Made by a program: the position numbers and the translations under genes. Below the pieces are notes generated by a model that was not told the origin of the DNA, did no database searches, and saw only the letters and a program-made list of their open reading frames with translations. DNA of 64,000 nt, taken from the NCBI RefSeq assembly GCF_900105325.1, contig NZ_FNSU01000003.1, positions 1,116,001 through 1,180,000 on the forward strand, in the 5' to 3' direction. Origin of the DNA: Pseudomonas marginalis. GTDB lineage: Bacteria > Pseudomonadota > Gammaproteobacteria > Pseudomonadales > Pseudomonadaceae. Positions 34,149 through 43,245 of this stretch are shown here, one piece after another (positions within the stretch are counted from its first letter, which is position 1; every line of letters begins with the position of its first letter).

Positions 34149-34346
34149 TCAGTTGTCAGGGTGCTCGCTCGCCACTGAATCGGCAGCGTCCACATCAGAC
34201 ATATCCTCCTCAAGGGGTGCATCGTCGTCCGGCGGCAGCGGGATCTTATCCTCATCACACTTCGGGTCGTGCCCTGTCTCGTTGTCCGTGCCGCGCGTAA
34301 CAGCCTGCTGTGAAATGTTGCCCGGGGCATTCTCATTGATTTCCAT
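34149..34346 (-). CDS. Small acidic protein, unknown
   Basis: A 65-residue protein with a very acidic C-terminal half (KCDEDKIPLPPDDDAPLEED and SDVDAADSVASEHPDN). No domain or signal peptide. GGAG eight bases before the ATG at 34346 supports translation. Probably an intrinsically disordered protein. It is separate from its neighbours. Confidence 0.6.
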   Translation of the reverse strand: MEINENAPGNISQQAVTRGTDNETGHDPKCDEDKIPLPPDDDAPLEEDMSDVDAADSVASEHPDN

Positions 34347-34573
34347 GCTGGCTCTCCGTTCTTGGGCTCGGGATATCCGTGCTTAAGGTTGAGAAACACC
34401 ATGCCCCCCAGAGTGCCGGGCAACAGACGAATGGACGCGCCCAAACTGGCACAAGGTGACACTGCCGGTGCGTGTTTCGATCCATTCGACGCCGTGGGTA
34501 TTTGCTGGATGGCGCTGACGGCGGCGCAATTATCGATGCGATTGAAAGGTGATAGTGCTCGGAGGTGCTTCGT

Positions 34574-35206
34574 TCATTTGTCCAGATTCATTGGTTCATG
34601 CATCCGTTCGCCTATTATTGCGCGCAGCCATGCAGCATGAAATTCCATGTCTTCCAGAGAGGTCCCCTCAGCCAATCGATATTCGAACTCCTTGCCCCTC
34701 GGCCCTTGATACACGACGCTGAAATGTCCATGGCGGTCATAACTGGCGAGCAGGTAAGGGCTGATACAAATGATATCGCTAAAGGGCACCTGCACTTCGG
34801 CGGGTTTACGGCCGCGACGGGTGACGGTGAGAGTAAGCAGTTGCCGGTTTTCGTCAAAGGTGAAGGCCAGCACTCTGGACGCAGAGAACATCCACGCGAA
34901 AACCAGCCCCATGAGCACAACAAAACCAAGCATGAACAGGATGAGAGGCGACGTGGTGAGACTCGCCCCATCGCTGGACGATGCGCCTTGCATCGCTTCT
35001 AGGCCGAAAAAGATCAGCACCATCACCCCTATGACCGGCAGGAACATAAGCAGCACAACGCAGAAACCCAAAATGGCCGCCCCAGTGCTGCCGAGGGTGG
35101 GTAAGTCCGGATTGCCATGCCACATAGGTGGGTGAACGCGCGGTTTTTCAGTGCTTGACCCGGCTGCAGGCGTTGCGATGGGGTGAACTGAAGTTTGATG
35201 AGTCAT
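34574..35206 (-). CDS. Membrane protein with two helices, unknown
   Basis: A 210-residue protein. A hydrophilic N-terminus precedes two hydrophobic helices (AAILGFCVVLLMFLPVIGVMVLIFFG near 42-67 and LILFMLGFVVLMGLVFAWMFS near 88-108). A soluble C-terminal domain follows (RVLAFTFDENRQLLTLTVTRRGRKPAEVQVPFSDIICISPYLL) that looks like a PH-like beta domain. It starts at ATG 35206. No family name is assigned. Probably a single gene. Confidence 0.65.
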   Translation of the reverse strand: MTHQTSVHPIATPAAGSSTEKPRVHPPMWHGNPDLPTLGSTGAAILGFCVVLLMFLPVIGVMVLIFFGLEAMQGASSSDGASLTTSPLILFMLGFVVLMGLVFAWMFSASRVLAFTFDENRQLLTLTVTRRGRKPAEVQVPFSDIICISPYLLASYDRHGHFSVVYQGPRGKEFEYRLAEGTSLEDMEFHAAWLRAIIGERMHEPMNLDK

Positions 35207-35336
35207 CCAGCAGGCTCCGGGGGTGCTGCGTAGACAGTAGCACTATCGCCAGACAGTCTGGTCCGGTACCCACCGATAAACGTCACATGGCTCGCACTGC
35301 CGGCCGGCAGACTAGGGAAAGCCCTCCCGCAAATGC

Positions 35337-36155
35337 TCAAATCGCTGCCCGCAACTCACGGGGTGACAGGCCATAGTGTGAGCGAAAGCGCACGGCAAAA
35401 CGTGAGGCCGAGGCGTAGCCGCAGGCGCCGGCAATTTCACCGATCGGGCGAGACGTTGTTTGCAGCCGTTGTAATGCTGTCGACAGTCGAACGCCCTCCA
35501 GAATATTCCTGAAACTATTCCCCTCGTTCGCCAGTTGGCGACGCAAGGTCGACTCCCCCAGGTTCATGTGCTGTGCGATGCTCGCAACCGTCCAGTCTCT
35601 CTCCGGGCTGGCCATTACCAGCTGCTGCACCCGCTCGCACAAGGGATCGTTGCGCCCCATCAGCAGAGGTCCGGCCTGGCCGCCAAGGCTTAGGCTCAGC
35701 AGCACCGCTTCCCCATAATGTGTGCAGAGTGCCTGCGGGGCGTTTGCATGGATGGCGACCAGCAACTGCTCCCATGCCTGGGTCGTGTGCCTGTCCAGGG
35801 GAACGCATAGATCGCTCTTCAGTGCACCGCGACCACTCTTGATCTGCTGGCTATATCGGCTGCTGAATTGACGCAATGTCGAGACGGGAAAGGTCACCGC
35901 ATCGGCGATGTAGTGACCCTGAGGGCCGGGGAAGTTTGAGATACCAAGCTCGCGCCCGGCCGGCATCAGAATCAGATGCCGAGGCCCTGCGCGCATTTCC
36001 CGGTCATCCCATTGCAACAGTTTTTCCCCCTGCCGCACTCGACACAAGGTGGTCACGAACACCGGCACCCTGGGCAAGGTAAGGGCATGTCGCGCCCGTA
36101 TGACACAGGCATCGATAATATTTTCCCGGTGCTGTATGCCGTCACAAGGGCGCAT
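35337..36155 (-). CDS. AraC family transcriptional regulator
   Basis: A 272-residue regulator. The first ~165 residues are a cupin-like effector domain (GEKLLQWDDREMRAGPRHLILMPAGRELGISN). The C-terminal AraC-type double helix-turn-helix is clear: WTVASIAQHMNLGESTLRRQLANEG near 188-212 and RPIGEIAGACGYASASRFAVRFRSHYGLSPRELR near 235-268. It starts five bases after the stop of the upstream PEBP gene on the same strand, so the two are probably co-transcribed. Effector unknown. Confidence 0.87.
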   Translation of the reverse strand: MRPCDGIQHRENIIDACVIRARHALTLPRVPVFVTTLCRVRQGEKLLQWDDREMRAGPRHLILMPAGRELGISNFPGPQGHYIADAVTFPVSTLRQFSSRYSQQIKSGRGALKSDLCVPLDRHTTQAWEQLLVAIHANAPQALCTHYGEAVLLSLSLGGQAGPLLMGRNDPLCERVQQLVMASPERDWTVASIAQHMNLGESTLRRQLANEGNSFRNILEGVRLSTALQRLQTTSRPIGEIAGACGYASASRFAVRFRSHYGLSPRELRAAI

Positions 36156-36160
36156 GGTTC

Positions 36161-36700
36161 TTAACGTCCGTAAGTTGAAGTAATGGTCGCTTTGGCCAGG
36201 ACGTTGGCGTTGAGCATGTAACCGACCAAGGCTCCGCTGGCCTGGTTGTCGAGCGGTAGCTTATCGACTTTCAAGGCCCACACGGTGAATTGATAGCGAT
36301 GGGGTTTATCGCCGACAGGAGGGCAAGCGCCACCGAACCCCGGCTGGCCATAATCGGTTCGCCCTTGTACTGCACCCGCAGGCAGGTTTGCCCCCACGCC
36401 GCTGGGCAAACTATGGGTGGAGGCTGGCAGGTTGACCACCGTCCAATGCCACCAACCGCTGCCGGTGGGGGCATCGGGATCGTAAACGGTGATCGCGTAG
36501 CTTTTAGTCCCTGCGGGGGCGTTTTTCCACGAAAGCTCAGGAGACGTGTTGCCACCTTCGCAACCGAAGCCCTGGAACACTTCGCGACGGGTCAGCGGGC
36601 GGTTGTCAGCAATATCCCGGCTGGTCAGTGAGAAATCCGCAGCGTACCCACTGAGTGTGACGGCCATGGAGAGTGCAGGCAGGATTGATCTGATGTTCAT
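36161..36700 (-). CDS. YbhB/YbcL family (PEBP-like) protein
   Basis: A 179-residue periplasmic protein of the phosphatidylethanolamine-binding-like family. A signal peptide covers the first ~21 residues. Conserved pieces are FGCEGGNTSPELSWKNAPAGTKSYAITVYDPDAPTGSGWWHWTVVNLPA near 48-97 and RYQFTVWALKVDKL near 136-149. Function of the bacterial family is largely unknown. First gene of a likely two-gene unit with the AraC regulator. Confidence 0.9.
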   Translation of the reverse strand: MNIRSILPALSMAVTLSGYAADFSLTSRDIADNRPLTRREVFQGFGCEGGNTSPELSWKNAPAGTKSYAITVYDPDAPTGSGWWHWTVVNLPASTHSLPSGVGANLPAGAVQGRTDYGQPGFGGACPPVGDKPHRYQFTVWALKVDKLPLDNQASGALVGYMLNANVLAKATITSTYGR

Positions 36701-36839
36701 TGCGGCTCCAGCTGAGTCTTGAAGTGAAGCTCGAGTCTAGGTTGAACAAAACCGGGAGACTGTGCCGAAATGCTCGATAACAGTGCCGAAATGCTCGATT
36801 GTCCGGACGAACGATGGTTCTCGACGTGCCCGACAGCCT

Positions 36840-37322
36840 TCAGATGCTCAAGAGCTCGCTGACGGGCAGTCGATGAGTGGTCTTCATCTCCCGCAGGGAG
36901 AGGTTCGAGCGAATACTTGAAACCCCAGGGAGCTTCCTCAGCACTGTTTCGACAAAGCGGCTATAGCTGTCCAGGTCCCGTGCAACCACCTCAAGTAGAA
37001 AGTCCGCCTCCCCCGTTGTGTTATGGCAACTCAATACCTGCGGGGCTGCCTGGATAATCTTTTCAAACGTTGCCGTGGCTTCTTCGCTGTGATCCGTGCA
37101 GGAGATCTGGACAAACGCCTTCAGGCCCAGCCCGAGTTTCTTTCGATTGAGAATGGCTTGGTATCCCTCGATTACCCCGCATTCTTCCAGCCGTCTTTGC
37201 TTGCGCCAACAGGACGCTTCGCTGAGGGACAGCTGCTCGGCCAGCTTGACATTCGACAGCTTGCCGTCCCGCTGCAAACGCTCCGATATTGCAATGTCCG
37301 CTTTATCGAGCTGCTCAACCAT
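36840..37322 (-). CDS. Lrp/AsnC family transcriptional regulator
   Basis: A 160-residue regulator. The N-terminal helix-turn-helix (LDKADIAISERLQRDGKLSNVKLAEQLSLSEASCWRKQRRLEE) is followed by an RAM (AsnC_trans_reg) effector domain with EADFLLEVVARDLDSYSRFVETVLRKLPGVSSIRSNLSLREMKTTHRLP. The ATG at 37322 has GAGGGG about nine bases upstream; a TTG at 37337 is less likely. It is divergent from the alcohol dehydrogenase and probably regulates it through the dyad at 37392-37410, possibly with the metabolic genes further on. Confidence 0.92.
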   Translation of the reverse strand: MVEQLDKADIAISERLQRDGKLSNVKLAEQLSLSEASCWRKQRRLEECGVIEGYQAILNRKKLGLGLKAFVQISCTDHSEEATATFEKIIQAAPQVLSCHNTTGEADFLLEVVARDLDSYSRFVETVLRKLPGVSSIRSNLSLREMKTTHRLPVSELLSI

Positions 37323-37391
37323 GAAATAACCCCTCAAATTCAGGCTTAAAAATGAAGGTTAATTTCAATTCTTGCGCTCGGTCAATTGCAA

Positions 37392-37410
37392 CTTGAAAGG
37401 TAATTTCAAG
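37392..37410. promoter_or_regulatory. Candidate Lrp operator
   Basis: CTTGAAA at 37392-37398 and TTTCAAG at 37404-37410, a perfect dyad with a 5-base spacer, in the divergent Lrp/ADH intergenic region. The related TTAATTTCAATTC near 37355-37370 may be a second half-site. Lrp-type proteins bind such 15-19 bp AT-rich dyads. Confidence 0.55.
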
Positions 37411-37465
37411 GCGCTCATTCATAATGGCAATGCCTGAATCGCCCCTCCAAGCCGAGGTAATTTGA

Positions 37466-38506
37466 ATGAAAGCAGTCGTCTACGAAGCCTTTTCCAAACC
37501 GCCGCGCCTGATGAACGTGGCCGATCCATCCCCGGAACGTCATGGCGTGGTGATCCAGGTGCTTGGCACCGGGGTGTGCCGCAGCGACTGGCATGGCTGG
37601 AAAGGTCATGACCCCGACATTGAACTGCCCCATGTACCGGGTCATGAGCTGGCGGGCATCGTGGCCGAGGTGGGCCACGGCGTCACGCGGTGGAAGGTCG
37701 GCGACCGGGTGACCGTGCCGTTCGTGGGTGGGTGTGGTGCCTGTGCGCAGTGCAACAGCGGCAATCAGCAGGTGTGCCACACGCAATTCCAGCCAGGCTT
37801 CACTCATTGGGGCTCGTTTGCCGAGTACGTCGGCATCCACCAGGCCGATCTGAACCTGGTCGCGCTGCCTGAGAGCATGGACTTCGCTACCGCCGCAAGC
37901 CTGGGTTGTCGCTTCGCCACCTCGTTCCGTGCAGTCGTCGACCAAGGCAACGTCAGCGCCGGTCAGTGGGTCGCGGTTCACGGCTGCGGAGGTGTAGGCC
38001 TGTCTGCGGTGATGATCGCCCAGGCCATTGGCGCGAACGTGATCGCCATCGATATTTCCCAGGAAAAACTCGATCTGGCGCGCGCCCTCGGCGCTGTCGC
38101 CACCATTAATGCCCAGTACGTCGCAGACGTCACCGAAGCCGTGCTGGAAATCACCCAGGGCGGTGCCCACGTCTCGCTGGACGCCTTGGGCCACCCAACC
38201 ACCTGTTTCAACTCCATCAACAACCTGCGCCGTCGCGGCAAGCACGTCCAGGTCGGGCTGATGCTCGCTGATCACGCCACGCCGGCCATCCCCATGAGCA
38301 AGGTTATCGCCCATGAACTTGAGATCTACGGTAGCCACGGCATGCAGGCGCATCGCTATGGCGCCATGATCGAGATGATCACCTCAGGCAAGCTGGCGCC
38401 TGAAAAACTCGTGGGTAAAACCATCAGCCTGGAACAGTCCATCGACGCGTTGACGAACATGGACCGCTTCGAGACGGCAGGGGTAACCGTCATAACCGAG
38501 TTTTGA
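37466..38506 (+). CDS. Zinc-dependent alcohol dehydrogenase
   Basis: A 346-residue medium-chain dehydrogenase. Catalytic zinc ligands are Cys in GVCRSDWHGW (residue ~37) and the GHELAGIVAEVG motif (~60). The structural zinc site is GCGACAQCNSGNQQVC (~85-100). The Rossmann motif is HGCGGVGLSAVMIAQAIGA near 172-190, NAD(P)-dependent. The substrate is unknown. Divergent from Lrp. It is separated from the next plus-strand gene by 243 bases with its own dyad. Confidence 0.92.
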   Translation: MKAVVYEAFSKPPRLMNVADPSPERHGVVIQVLGTGVCRSDWHGWKGHDPDIELPHVPGHELAGIVAEVGHGVTRWKVGDRVTVPFVGGCGACAQCNSGNQQVCHTQFQPGFTHWGSFAEYVGIHQADLNLVALPESMDFATAASLGCRFATSFRAVVDQGNVSAGQWVAVHGCGGVGLSAVMIAQAIGANVIAIDISQEKLDLARALGAVATINAQYVADVTEAVLEITQGGAHVSLDALGHPTTCFNSINNLRRRGKHVQVGLMLADHATPAIPMSKVIAHELEIYGSHGMQAHRYGAMIEMITSGKLAPEKLVGKTISLEQSIDALTNMDRFETAGVTVITEF

Positions 38507-38537
38507 CCCATGACGCGACGCTGAGCCGCACTGAACA

Positions 38538-38561
38538 ATAGTTTAGAAATCTCTGAACTAT
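38538..38561. promoter_or_regulatory. Dyad upstream of the isomerase/oxygenase operon
   Basis: ATAGTTTAGA at 38538-38547 and TCTGAACTAT at 38552-38561, nine of ten pairs matching, separated by AATC. It lies 32 bases after the dehydrogenase stop and ~190 before the isomerase start. It may be an operator for a LysR- or AraC-type regulator, or the end of the dehydrogenase transcript. Confidence 0.4.
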
Positions 38562-38749
38562 CTATTTGCACTTCCCTATTCTTTCCGCCAAGCGCCCCTC
38601 CCTACTATTGGCGGCAACAAAGGAGCCTTTCCACAGAGATGGGGCCCGAAGATTGCCTTTTCTGATTGTCACTGCCGTTTTTTGTGCGTTTCGGTCCACG
38701 CCGAAACGCCGCTGTGTCAATCATGCGAAGGCACCTTTGGAGCAGATCG

Positions 38750-39601
38750 ATGAAATTGGAAGTATTCCGAACGTTGTGGGGCTACACCGCAAGCAAGGCA
38801 CAAGCGCTCGAAGAGTTGCTTGAAGCCGGGTTCGATGGCATGGAAGCCCGCCTGCCCATGACCGCCAGCGAACGCGCCGAGTTCGCAGCCTTTCTACGCG
38901 CCAACCATGTCAGCTATATCAGTACCGTCTTCAGCGCCTACGATGTTCTGCCGCAACAATCGGCGAGCGTCGACGAACACCTTCTGGACCTCGATAAAAA
39001 ACTCGCTTGGGCGGCTGAATTGCCGCCGCGCTTCATCAACCTGCTGGCTGGTAACGACCGCTGGCCACTGGCACAGCAAGTCGACTTCTTTGGCCGCGCG
39101 ATGGACGTCGCGCGCAAGCACGGCCAGGTGTGCGCCTTTGAAACCCATCGTGCGCGCTCGTTGTTCAACCCCTGGGTCACCCTCGAGCTGATCCGTCAAC
39201 TGCCGGACCTGCGCTTCACCAGCGACATCAGTCATTGGGTCGTCACCTGCGAGCGTCTGCTCAACGATCCGGAAGATGACCTCAGCGCTTTCGTCGAGCG
39301 CGTTCACCACATTCAAGCCCGGGTCGGTTATGACCAGGGGCCCCAGGTTCCCCACCCCGCCGCTCCCGAGTACACCCAAGCGCTGGCCTTCCATCAGCAG
39401 CATTGGGAGGCCATCTGGCGATCCCAGGAAAGTCGCGGCTATCAGGTCAGCACGCTGACACCGGAGTTCGGTGCCGACGGCTACCTGCATCACCTGCCCT
39501 TCACCAATGTGCCGGTGGCCGACCTGTGGTCGCTGAATGTGTGGATGGCAAATACCGAGCGCGAGCATTTCCGGCGTTTCAGCGGCGCCTCAACCCGATA
39601 A
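38750..39601 (+). CDS. TIM-barrel isomerase/epimerase-like protein
   Basis: A 283-residue protein of the sugar phosphate isomerase/epimerase (AP endonuclease 2) TIM-barrel superfamily. The barrel reads from MKLEVFRTLWGYTASKAQ, through GFDGMEARLPMTASERAEF, a VCAFETHRARSL strand (Glu-Thr-His, a typical metal ligand cluster) and a FTSDISHWVVTCERLL strand (Asp/His). GGAG seven bases before ATG 38750 decides the start. Substrate unknown. It precedes the 2OG oxygenase gene by 13 bases. Confidence 0.75.
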   Translation: MKLEVFRTLWGYTASKAQALEELLEAGFDGMEARLPMTASERAEFAAFLRANHVSYISTVFSAYDVLPQQSASVDEHLLDLDKKLAWAAELPPRFINLLAGNDRWPLAQQVDFFGRAMDVARKHGQVCAFETHRARSLFNPWVTLELIRQLPDLRFTSDISHWVVTCERLLNDPEDDLSAFVERVHHIQARVGYDQGPQVPHPAAPEYTQALAFHQQHWEAIWRSQESRGYQVSTLTPEFGADGYLHHLPFTNVPVADLWSLNVWMANTEREHFRRFSGASTR

Positions 39602-39614
39602 GGAGCGTTACTTC

Positions 39615-40682
39615 ATGCCTGACCAAACGCCAAAGGCCGCCAACTTCAATCGCATTCCGCTGGTGGACATCGCCGGGCTGTACAGCGACGACATCACACA
39701 GCGCCAGGCAGTGGCCGAAGAACTCGGTAACGCCGCCCGCGCAGTGGGTTTTCTGTACATCAAGAACCACGGCATCGAGTCGTCGTTGATCGACGGCGTG
39801 CGTCACGCGGCGAAGGACCTGTTTGCGCAATCCCTTGCGTACAAGATGCAGCATTACATCGGCACCTCCCGCAGCCACAAGGGGTTTGTGCCTGAAGGCG
39901 AAGAGGTCTATGCCAAAGGCAAACCGGACCACAAGGAGGCGTTCGATATCGGTTTTGAAGTAGGCGAAGACGATCCGCTGGTCAGGGCCGGGACCCCCTT
40001 GATCGGGGCCAATGAATGGCCGGACCTGCCGGGTTTCCGTCCCGCCGTCGAAGCGTACTACGCTGCGGTGTTTGCGCTGGGGCGTCGCCTGTTCAAGGGC
40101 TTCGCGCTCGCATTAGGCCTGGAAGAGGACTATTTCGAGGCACTGGTTACCCGCCCACCGTCGAAACTGCGCCTGATTCACTACCCCTTTGACCTGGCCG
40201 CCCAAGACGCACCCGGCATTGGTGCGCATACCGACTACGAGTGCTTCACCATTTTGCTTGCCGACAAGCCAGGTCTCGAGGTGATGAACGATCAAGGCCA
40301 ATGGATTGATGCGCCACCCGTGGACGGTGCCTTTGTGGTCAACATCGGCGACATGCTGGAGGTCATGACCGCGGGTACGTTTGTCGCTACGGCTCACCGA
40401 GTGCGAACCGTCAGCGAAGAGCGCTACGCCTTCCCACTCTTCTACGCGTGCGACTTCCATACGCAGATCAAGCCACTGCCACAGTTTCTTGAAGGCGCTT
40501 TTCTTGAAGGCGCTAGGGATTACCAGGAAATCACCATCGGTGAGCACATGTTCGGCCAAGCGTTGCAGACCTATCAGTACCTGCGCCGCAAAGTCGAACA
40601 GGGCGAACTCACGCTGTACGAGAAAGCGCGCAAGCCATCGAGTTTCGGTCACTTGAAGAGCCAGGCGCAGGACGCGTCCTGA
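39615..40682 (+). CDS. 2-oxoglutarate/Fe(II)-dependent oxygenase (IPNS-like family)
   Basis: A 355-residue non-haem iron oxygenase of the isopenicillin-N-synthase-like family. The N-terminal DIOX_N region includes IPLVDIAGL and GNAARAVGFLYIKNHGIE. The Fe ligands are His205 and Asp207 in HTDYECFTIL and His261 in TAHRVRT, followed by RYAFPLFY with the 2OG-binding Arg. It hydroxylates or desaturates an unknown small molecule. GGAG upstream of the ATG at 39615. Likely co-transcribed with the TIM-barrel protein and followed by the transporter genes. Confidence 0.87.
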   Translation: MPDQTPKAANFNRIPLVDIAGLYSDDITQRQAVAEELGNAARAVGFLYIKNHGIESSLIDGVRHAAKDLFAQSLAYKMQHYIGTSRSHKGFVPEGEEVYAKGKPDHKEAFDIGFEVGEDDPLVRAGTPLIGANEWPDLPGFRPAVEAYYAAVFALGRRLFKGFALALGLEEDYFEALVTRPPSKLRLIHYPFDLAAQDAPGIGAHTDYECFTILLADKPGLEVMNDQGQWIDAPPVDGAFVVNIGDMLEVMTAGTFVATAHRVRTVSEERYAFPLFYACDFHTQIKPLPQFLEGAFLEGARDYQEITIGEHMFGQALQTYQYLRRKVEQGELTLYEKARKPSSFGHLKSQAQDAS

Positions 40683-40756
40683 TGCAACCCTCAGCCTGGT
40701 CACACCGCCCTGTTTAACCACCCGCCCAACCCTACTTTACCGACGTGGAGTCATCG

Positions 40757-41563
40757 ATGATGCGCAATCCAATCAATCATGCTGTCCGCTTGACCCTGCT
40801 GGCCGTCGCACTCCTTGGTGCGGCCGGCGCCCATGCAGCAACGACGGTGACGCCCGGCGTACTCAAGATCGGCATGGAAATCACCTATCCGCCCTTTGAG
40901 TCATACGACGAACATAAAAACGTCGTCGGTTCCGACCCCGAGCTGGCGCACCTGCTCGCCAAGCACCTGGACCTCAAGGCCGACTTCGTCGACACCAAGT
41001 TTTCCAACCTGATCCTCAGCCTGAACGCCGGCCACTACGACGCGATCATCTCCGGCATGTACATCACGCCCCAGCGGCAGACGCAAGCGCAAACCATCCC
41101 CTACGCCAAGACCGGCGCAGCGATCATGGTGCTGAAGGACAGCCCGCTGAAACCGAAAGTACCGGAAGACCTCTGCGGCCTGAAAGTCGGCCTGGAAAAA
41201 GGCACCACGTGGGTGACGCAGTTCAACACACTCTCGACCGACTACTGCACCCCGAATAACAAGGGCGCGATTATGGTCAGCGAGTTCCCGTCCGCACCGG
41301 AGGTAACCCAGGCGCTGCTCTCCGGCAATGTGCAGGCTCAGGTTGAGATCGACGGCGCCGCCGGCATGATCGCAGAACGCACCAAGGGCCGCGTCGTGGT
41401 GAGCACCGAGCACTCGATCTATCAGCAGACGCTGGGGATTTACGTCAAGAAAGGCAACGACGCGCTCTATCAGGCACTGCTCAAGGCCTTTGAGGCGAGC
41501 AAGGCTTCCGGTGAATACACCGCCCTGTTGAAGAAATACAACCTCGAAGAACCGACTAACTGA
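40757..41563 (+). CDS. Amino-acid-type ABC transporter binding protein
   Basis: A 268-residue type II (SBP_bac_3) binding protein. A signal peptide of ~25 residues (MMRNPINHAVRLTLLAVALL) ends in AHA. The mature protein starts with VLKIGMEITYPPFESYDEHKNVVG and includes LILSLNAGHYDAIISGMYITPQRQTQ, the typical amino-acid binding pattern. GGAG lies before ATG 40757, seven bases away. It is the binding protein for the fused permease/ATPase 106 bases downstream, with a REP-like hairpin between them. Confidence 0.9.
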   Translation: MMRNPINHAVRLTLLAVALLGAAGAHAATTVTPGVLKIGMEITYPPFESYDEHKNVVGSDPELAHLLAKHLDLKADFVDTKFSNLILSLNAGHYDAIISGMYITPQRQTQAQTIPYAKTGAAIMVLKDSPLKPKVPEDLCGLKVGLEKGTTWVTQFNTLSTDYCTPNNKGAIMVSEFPSAPEVTQALLSGNVQAQVEIDGAAGMIAERTKGRVVVSTEHSIYQQTLGIYVKKGNDALYQALLKAFEASKASGEYTALLKKYNLEEPTN

Positions 41564-41575
41564 CCCGGTGCAGCC

Positions 41576-41601
41576 CTGTGGGAGCGCTGCCGCTCCCACA
41601 G
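41576..41601. repeat. REP-like inverted repeat
   Basis: CTGTGGGAGCG at 41576-41586 and CGCTCCCACAG at 41591-41601, a perfect 11-bp stem with loop CTGC, between the binding protein and the permease. This TGTGGGAGC motif is a widespread interspersed element in Pseudomonas genomes and may damp or stabilise the transcript between the genes. Confidence 0.75.
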
Positions 41602-41669
41602 TCGGCGGCTTTCGCTTGACTGCCCGGCCCAGGTAAAGCCTGTGTCGACGCCAGCAGTTGGAGAGACAC

Positions 41670-43178
41670 ATGCAATTTGAATGGCCTTACTTTTTTTCTC
41701 TGTTTTCGCTCTCGGACTTCTGGAAAGCCTGCATTACGGTGGTGGAGCTCAGCACGCTGGCCTGGTTCATCGGCATGCTGCTGGGCTTCCTGCTGGCTTC
41801 GGCCAAGCTTTCGGCCGCGCGCTGGATCAGCGTGCCGGCGTCGATTTATATCTGGTTCTTTCGCAGCGTGCCGCTGCTGGTATTGGTGGTGTTCGTCTAT
41901 AACCTGCCGCAGATGTTCCCGGTCACCCGTGGCGTCCTGTCCAACCCGTTCTATTCCGGCCTGTTGGCCCTGGTGGTCACCGAAGCGGCCTATATGGCGG
42001 AAATCCACCGTGGTGGCTTGATATCCGTGGCCAAAGGTCAAAAAGAGGCCGGCCGCGCGCTGGGCATCGGCCTGATCGGTTTGCAGCGCCTGATCGTGAT
42101 CCCCCAGGCGTTCCGCATTTCCCTGCCGACGCTGATCAACGAATACATCACCGTGGTGAAACTGACCTCACTGGTCTCGGTGATTTCCTTGACCGAACTG
42201 TTGACCGTGGGCCAGCGCCTTTACGCGCAAAACTTCCTGGTGATGGAAACCCTATCGGTTGTGGCGGTGTATTACGTGCTGATCGTGACCGTGCTCGGCT
42301 GGCTGTTTCATTGGCTGGAGCACCACCTGGAACTCAACAACCGCACCCCCCAGACGCTGGATGACACCAGCATGGGGCGCCTACGCGCATCACAACCCGC
42401 CCCTCCTTCGGCAAGCGCTCGGAAAACCTCCGGGCCTGGCTCGGCACCCGCCCTGCAACTGGTCGACATTCACAAGCGCTACGGCCAGCACGCTGTGCTC
42501 AAGGGCATCAACCTTGATGTAAATGCGGGTCAGGTGATTTCCATCATCGGCCCGTCGGGCTCGGGAAAAACCTCGCTGATCCGCACCGTCAACGCCCTGG
42601 AAAGCATCGACCAAGGCGAGATCATTCTGTTCGGCGAAAGCTATATCCACGCCGGTGATAACACCAACACGCAACAAGTACGCCGTGGGGTACAGCACAT
42701 CGGCATGGTGTTCCAGGGCTTCAACCTGTTTCCCCATCGCACCATTCTCGACAACGTCACCCTCGCGCCGCGCTATCACGGCCGCGACAAGCTCATCAGC
42801 GAGCAGCGCGCCTACGCCCTGCTGGACAAGGTCGGACTGCTGGCTCACGCGCACAAGTATCCGCATCAGTTGTCTGGGGGGCAGCAACAACGCGTGGCAA
42901 TCGCCCGCGCATTGGCCATGGATCCACATATCATGCTGTTTGATGAGCCGACGTCAGCCCTTGACCCGGAACTGGTAGGCGACGTGCTCAAGGTCATCGG
43001 CGACCTGGCCAAAGAAGGCATGACCATGCTGATCGTGACTCACGAGATGGACTTCGCCCTGTCCATTTCCGACCGGGTGATTTTCATGGAAGACGGCCTG
43101 GTTGCACTGGATGCGGCGCCTGGGATGATTCGTGCCGATCAGTGCGGCGAGAGAATCAAGGCGTTCATGCGGGTTTGA
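41670..43178 (+). CDS. Fused ABC permease and ATP-binding protein
   Basis: A 502-residue polypeptide joining two usually separate subunits. Residues ~1-225 are a His/Glu-type permease (LSTLAWFIGMLLGFLLAS, IYIWFFRSVPLLVLVVFVYNLP, KEAGRALGIGLIGLQRLIVIPQAFRISLPTLINEYI, the EAA loop). A hydrophilic, Pro/Ser-rich linker (~230-270) leads to the ATPase: Walker A GPSGSGKTS near 294, signature LSGGQQQRVAIARAL near 400, Walker B IMLFDEPTSALD near 425. The ATG at 41670 with GGAG is preferred over a TTG at 41658. It imports an amino-acid-like substrate. Confidence 0.9.
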   Translation: MQFEWPYFFSLFSLSDFWKACITVVELSTLAWFIGMLLGFLLASAKLSAARWISVPASIYIWFFRSVPLLVLVVFVYNLPQMFPVTRGVLSNPFYSGLLALVVTEAAYMAEIHRGGLISVAKGQKEAGRALGIGLIGLQRLIVIPQAFRISLPTLINEYITVVKLTSLVSVISLTELLTVGQRLYAQNFLVMETLSVVAVYYVLIVTVLGWLFHWLEHHLELNNRTPQTLDDTSMGRLRASQPAPPSASARKTSGPGSAPALQLVDIHKRYGQHAVLKGINLDVNAGQVISIIGPSGSGKTSLIRTVNALESIDQGEIILFGESYIHAGDNTNTQQVRRGVQHIGMVFQGFNLFPHRTILDNVTLAPRYHGRDKLISEQRAYALLDKVGLLAHAHKYPHQLSGGQQQRVAIARALAMDPHIMLFDEPTSALDPELVGDVLKVIGDLAKEGMTMLIVTHEMDFALSISDRVIFMEDGLVALDAAPGMIRADQCGERIKAFMRV

Positions 43179-43245
43179 AGCCAGCGTGAGTGGGGCCTGA
43201 AATTCGAAACGCAAGCGTCGCTGATCAGCGCCACTCACCGTACTC

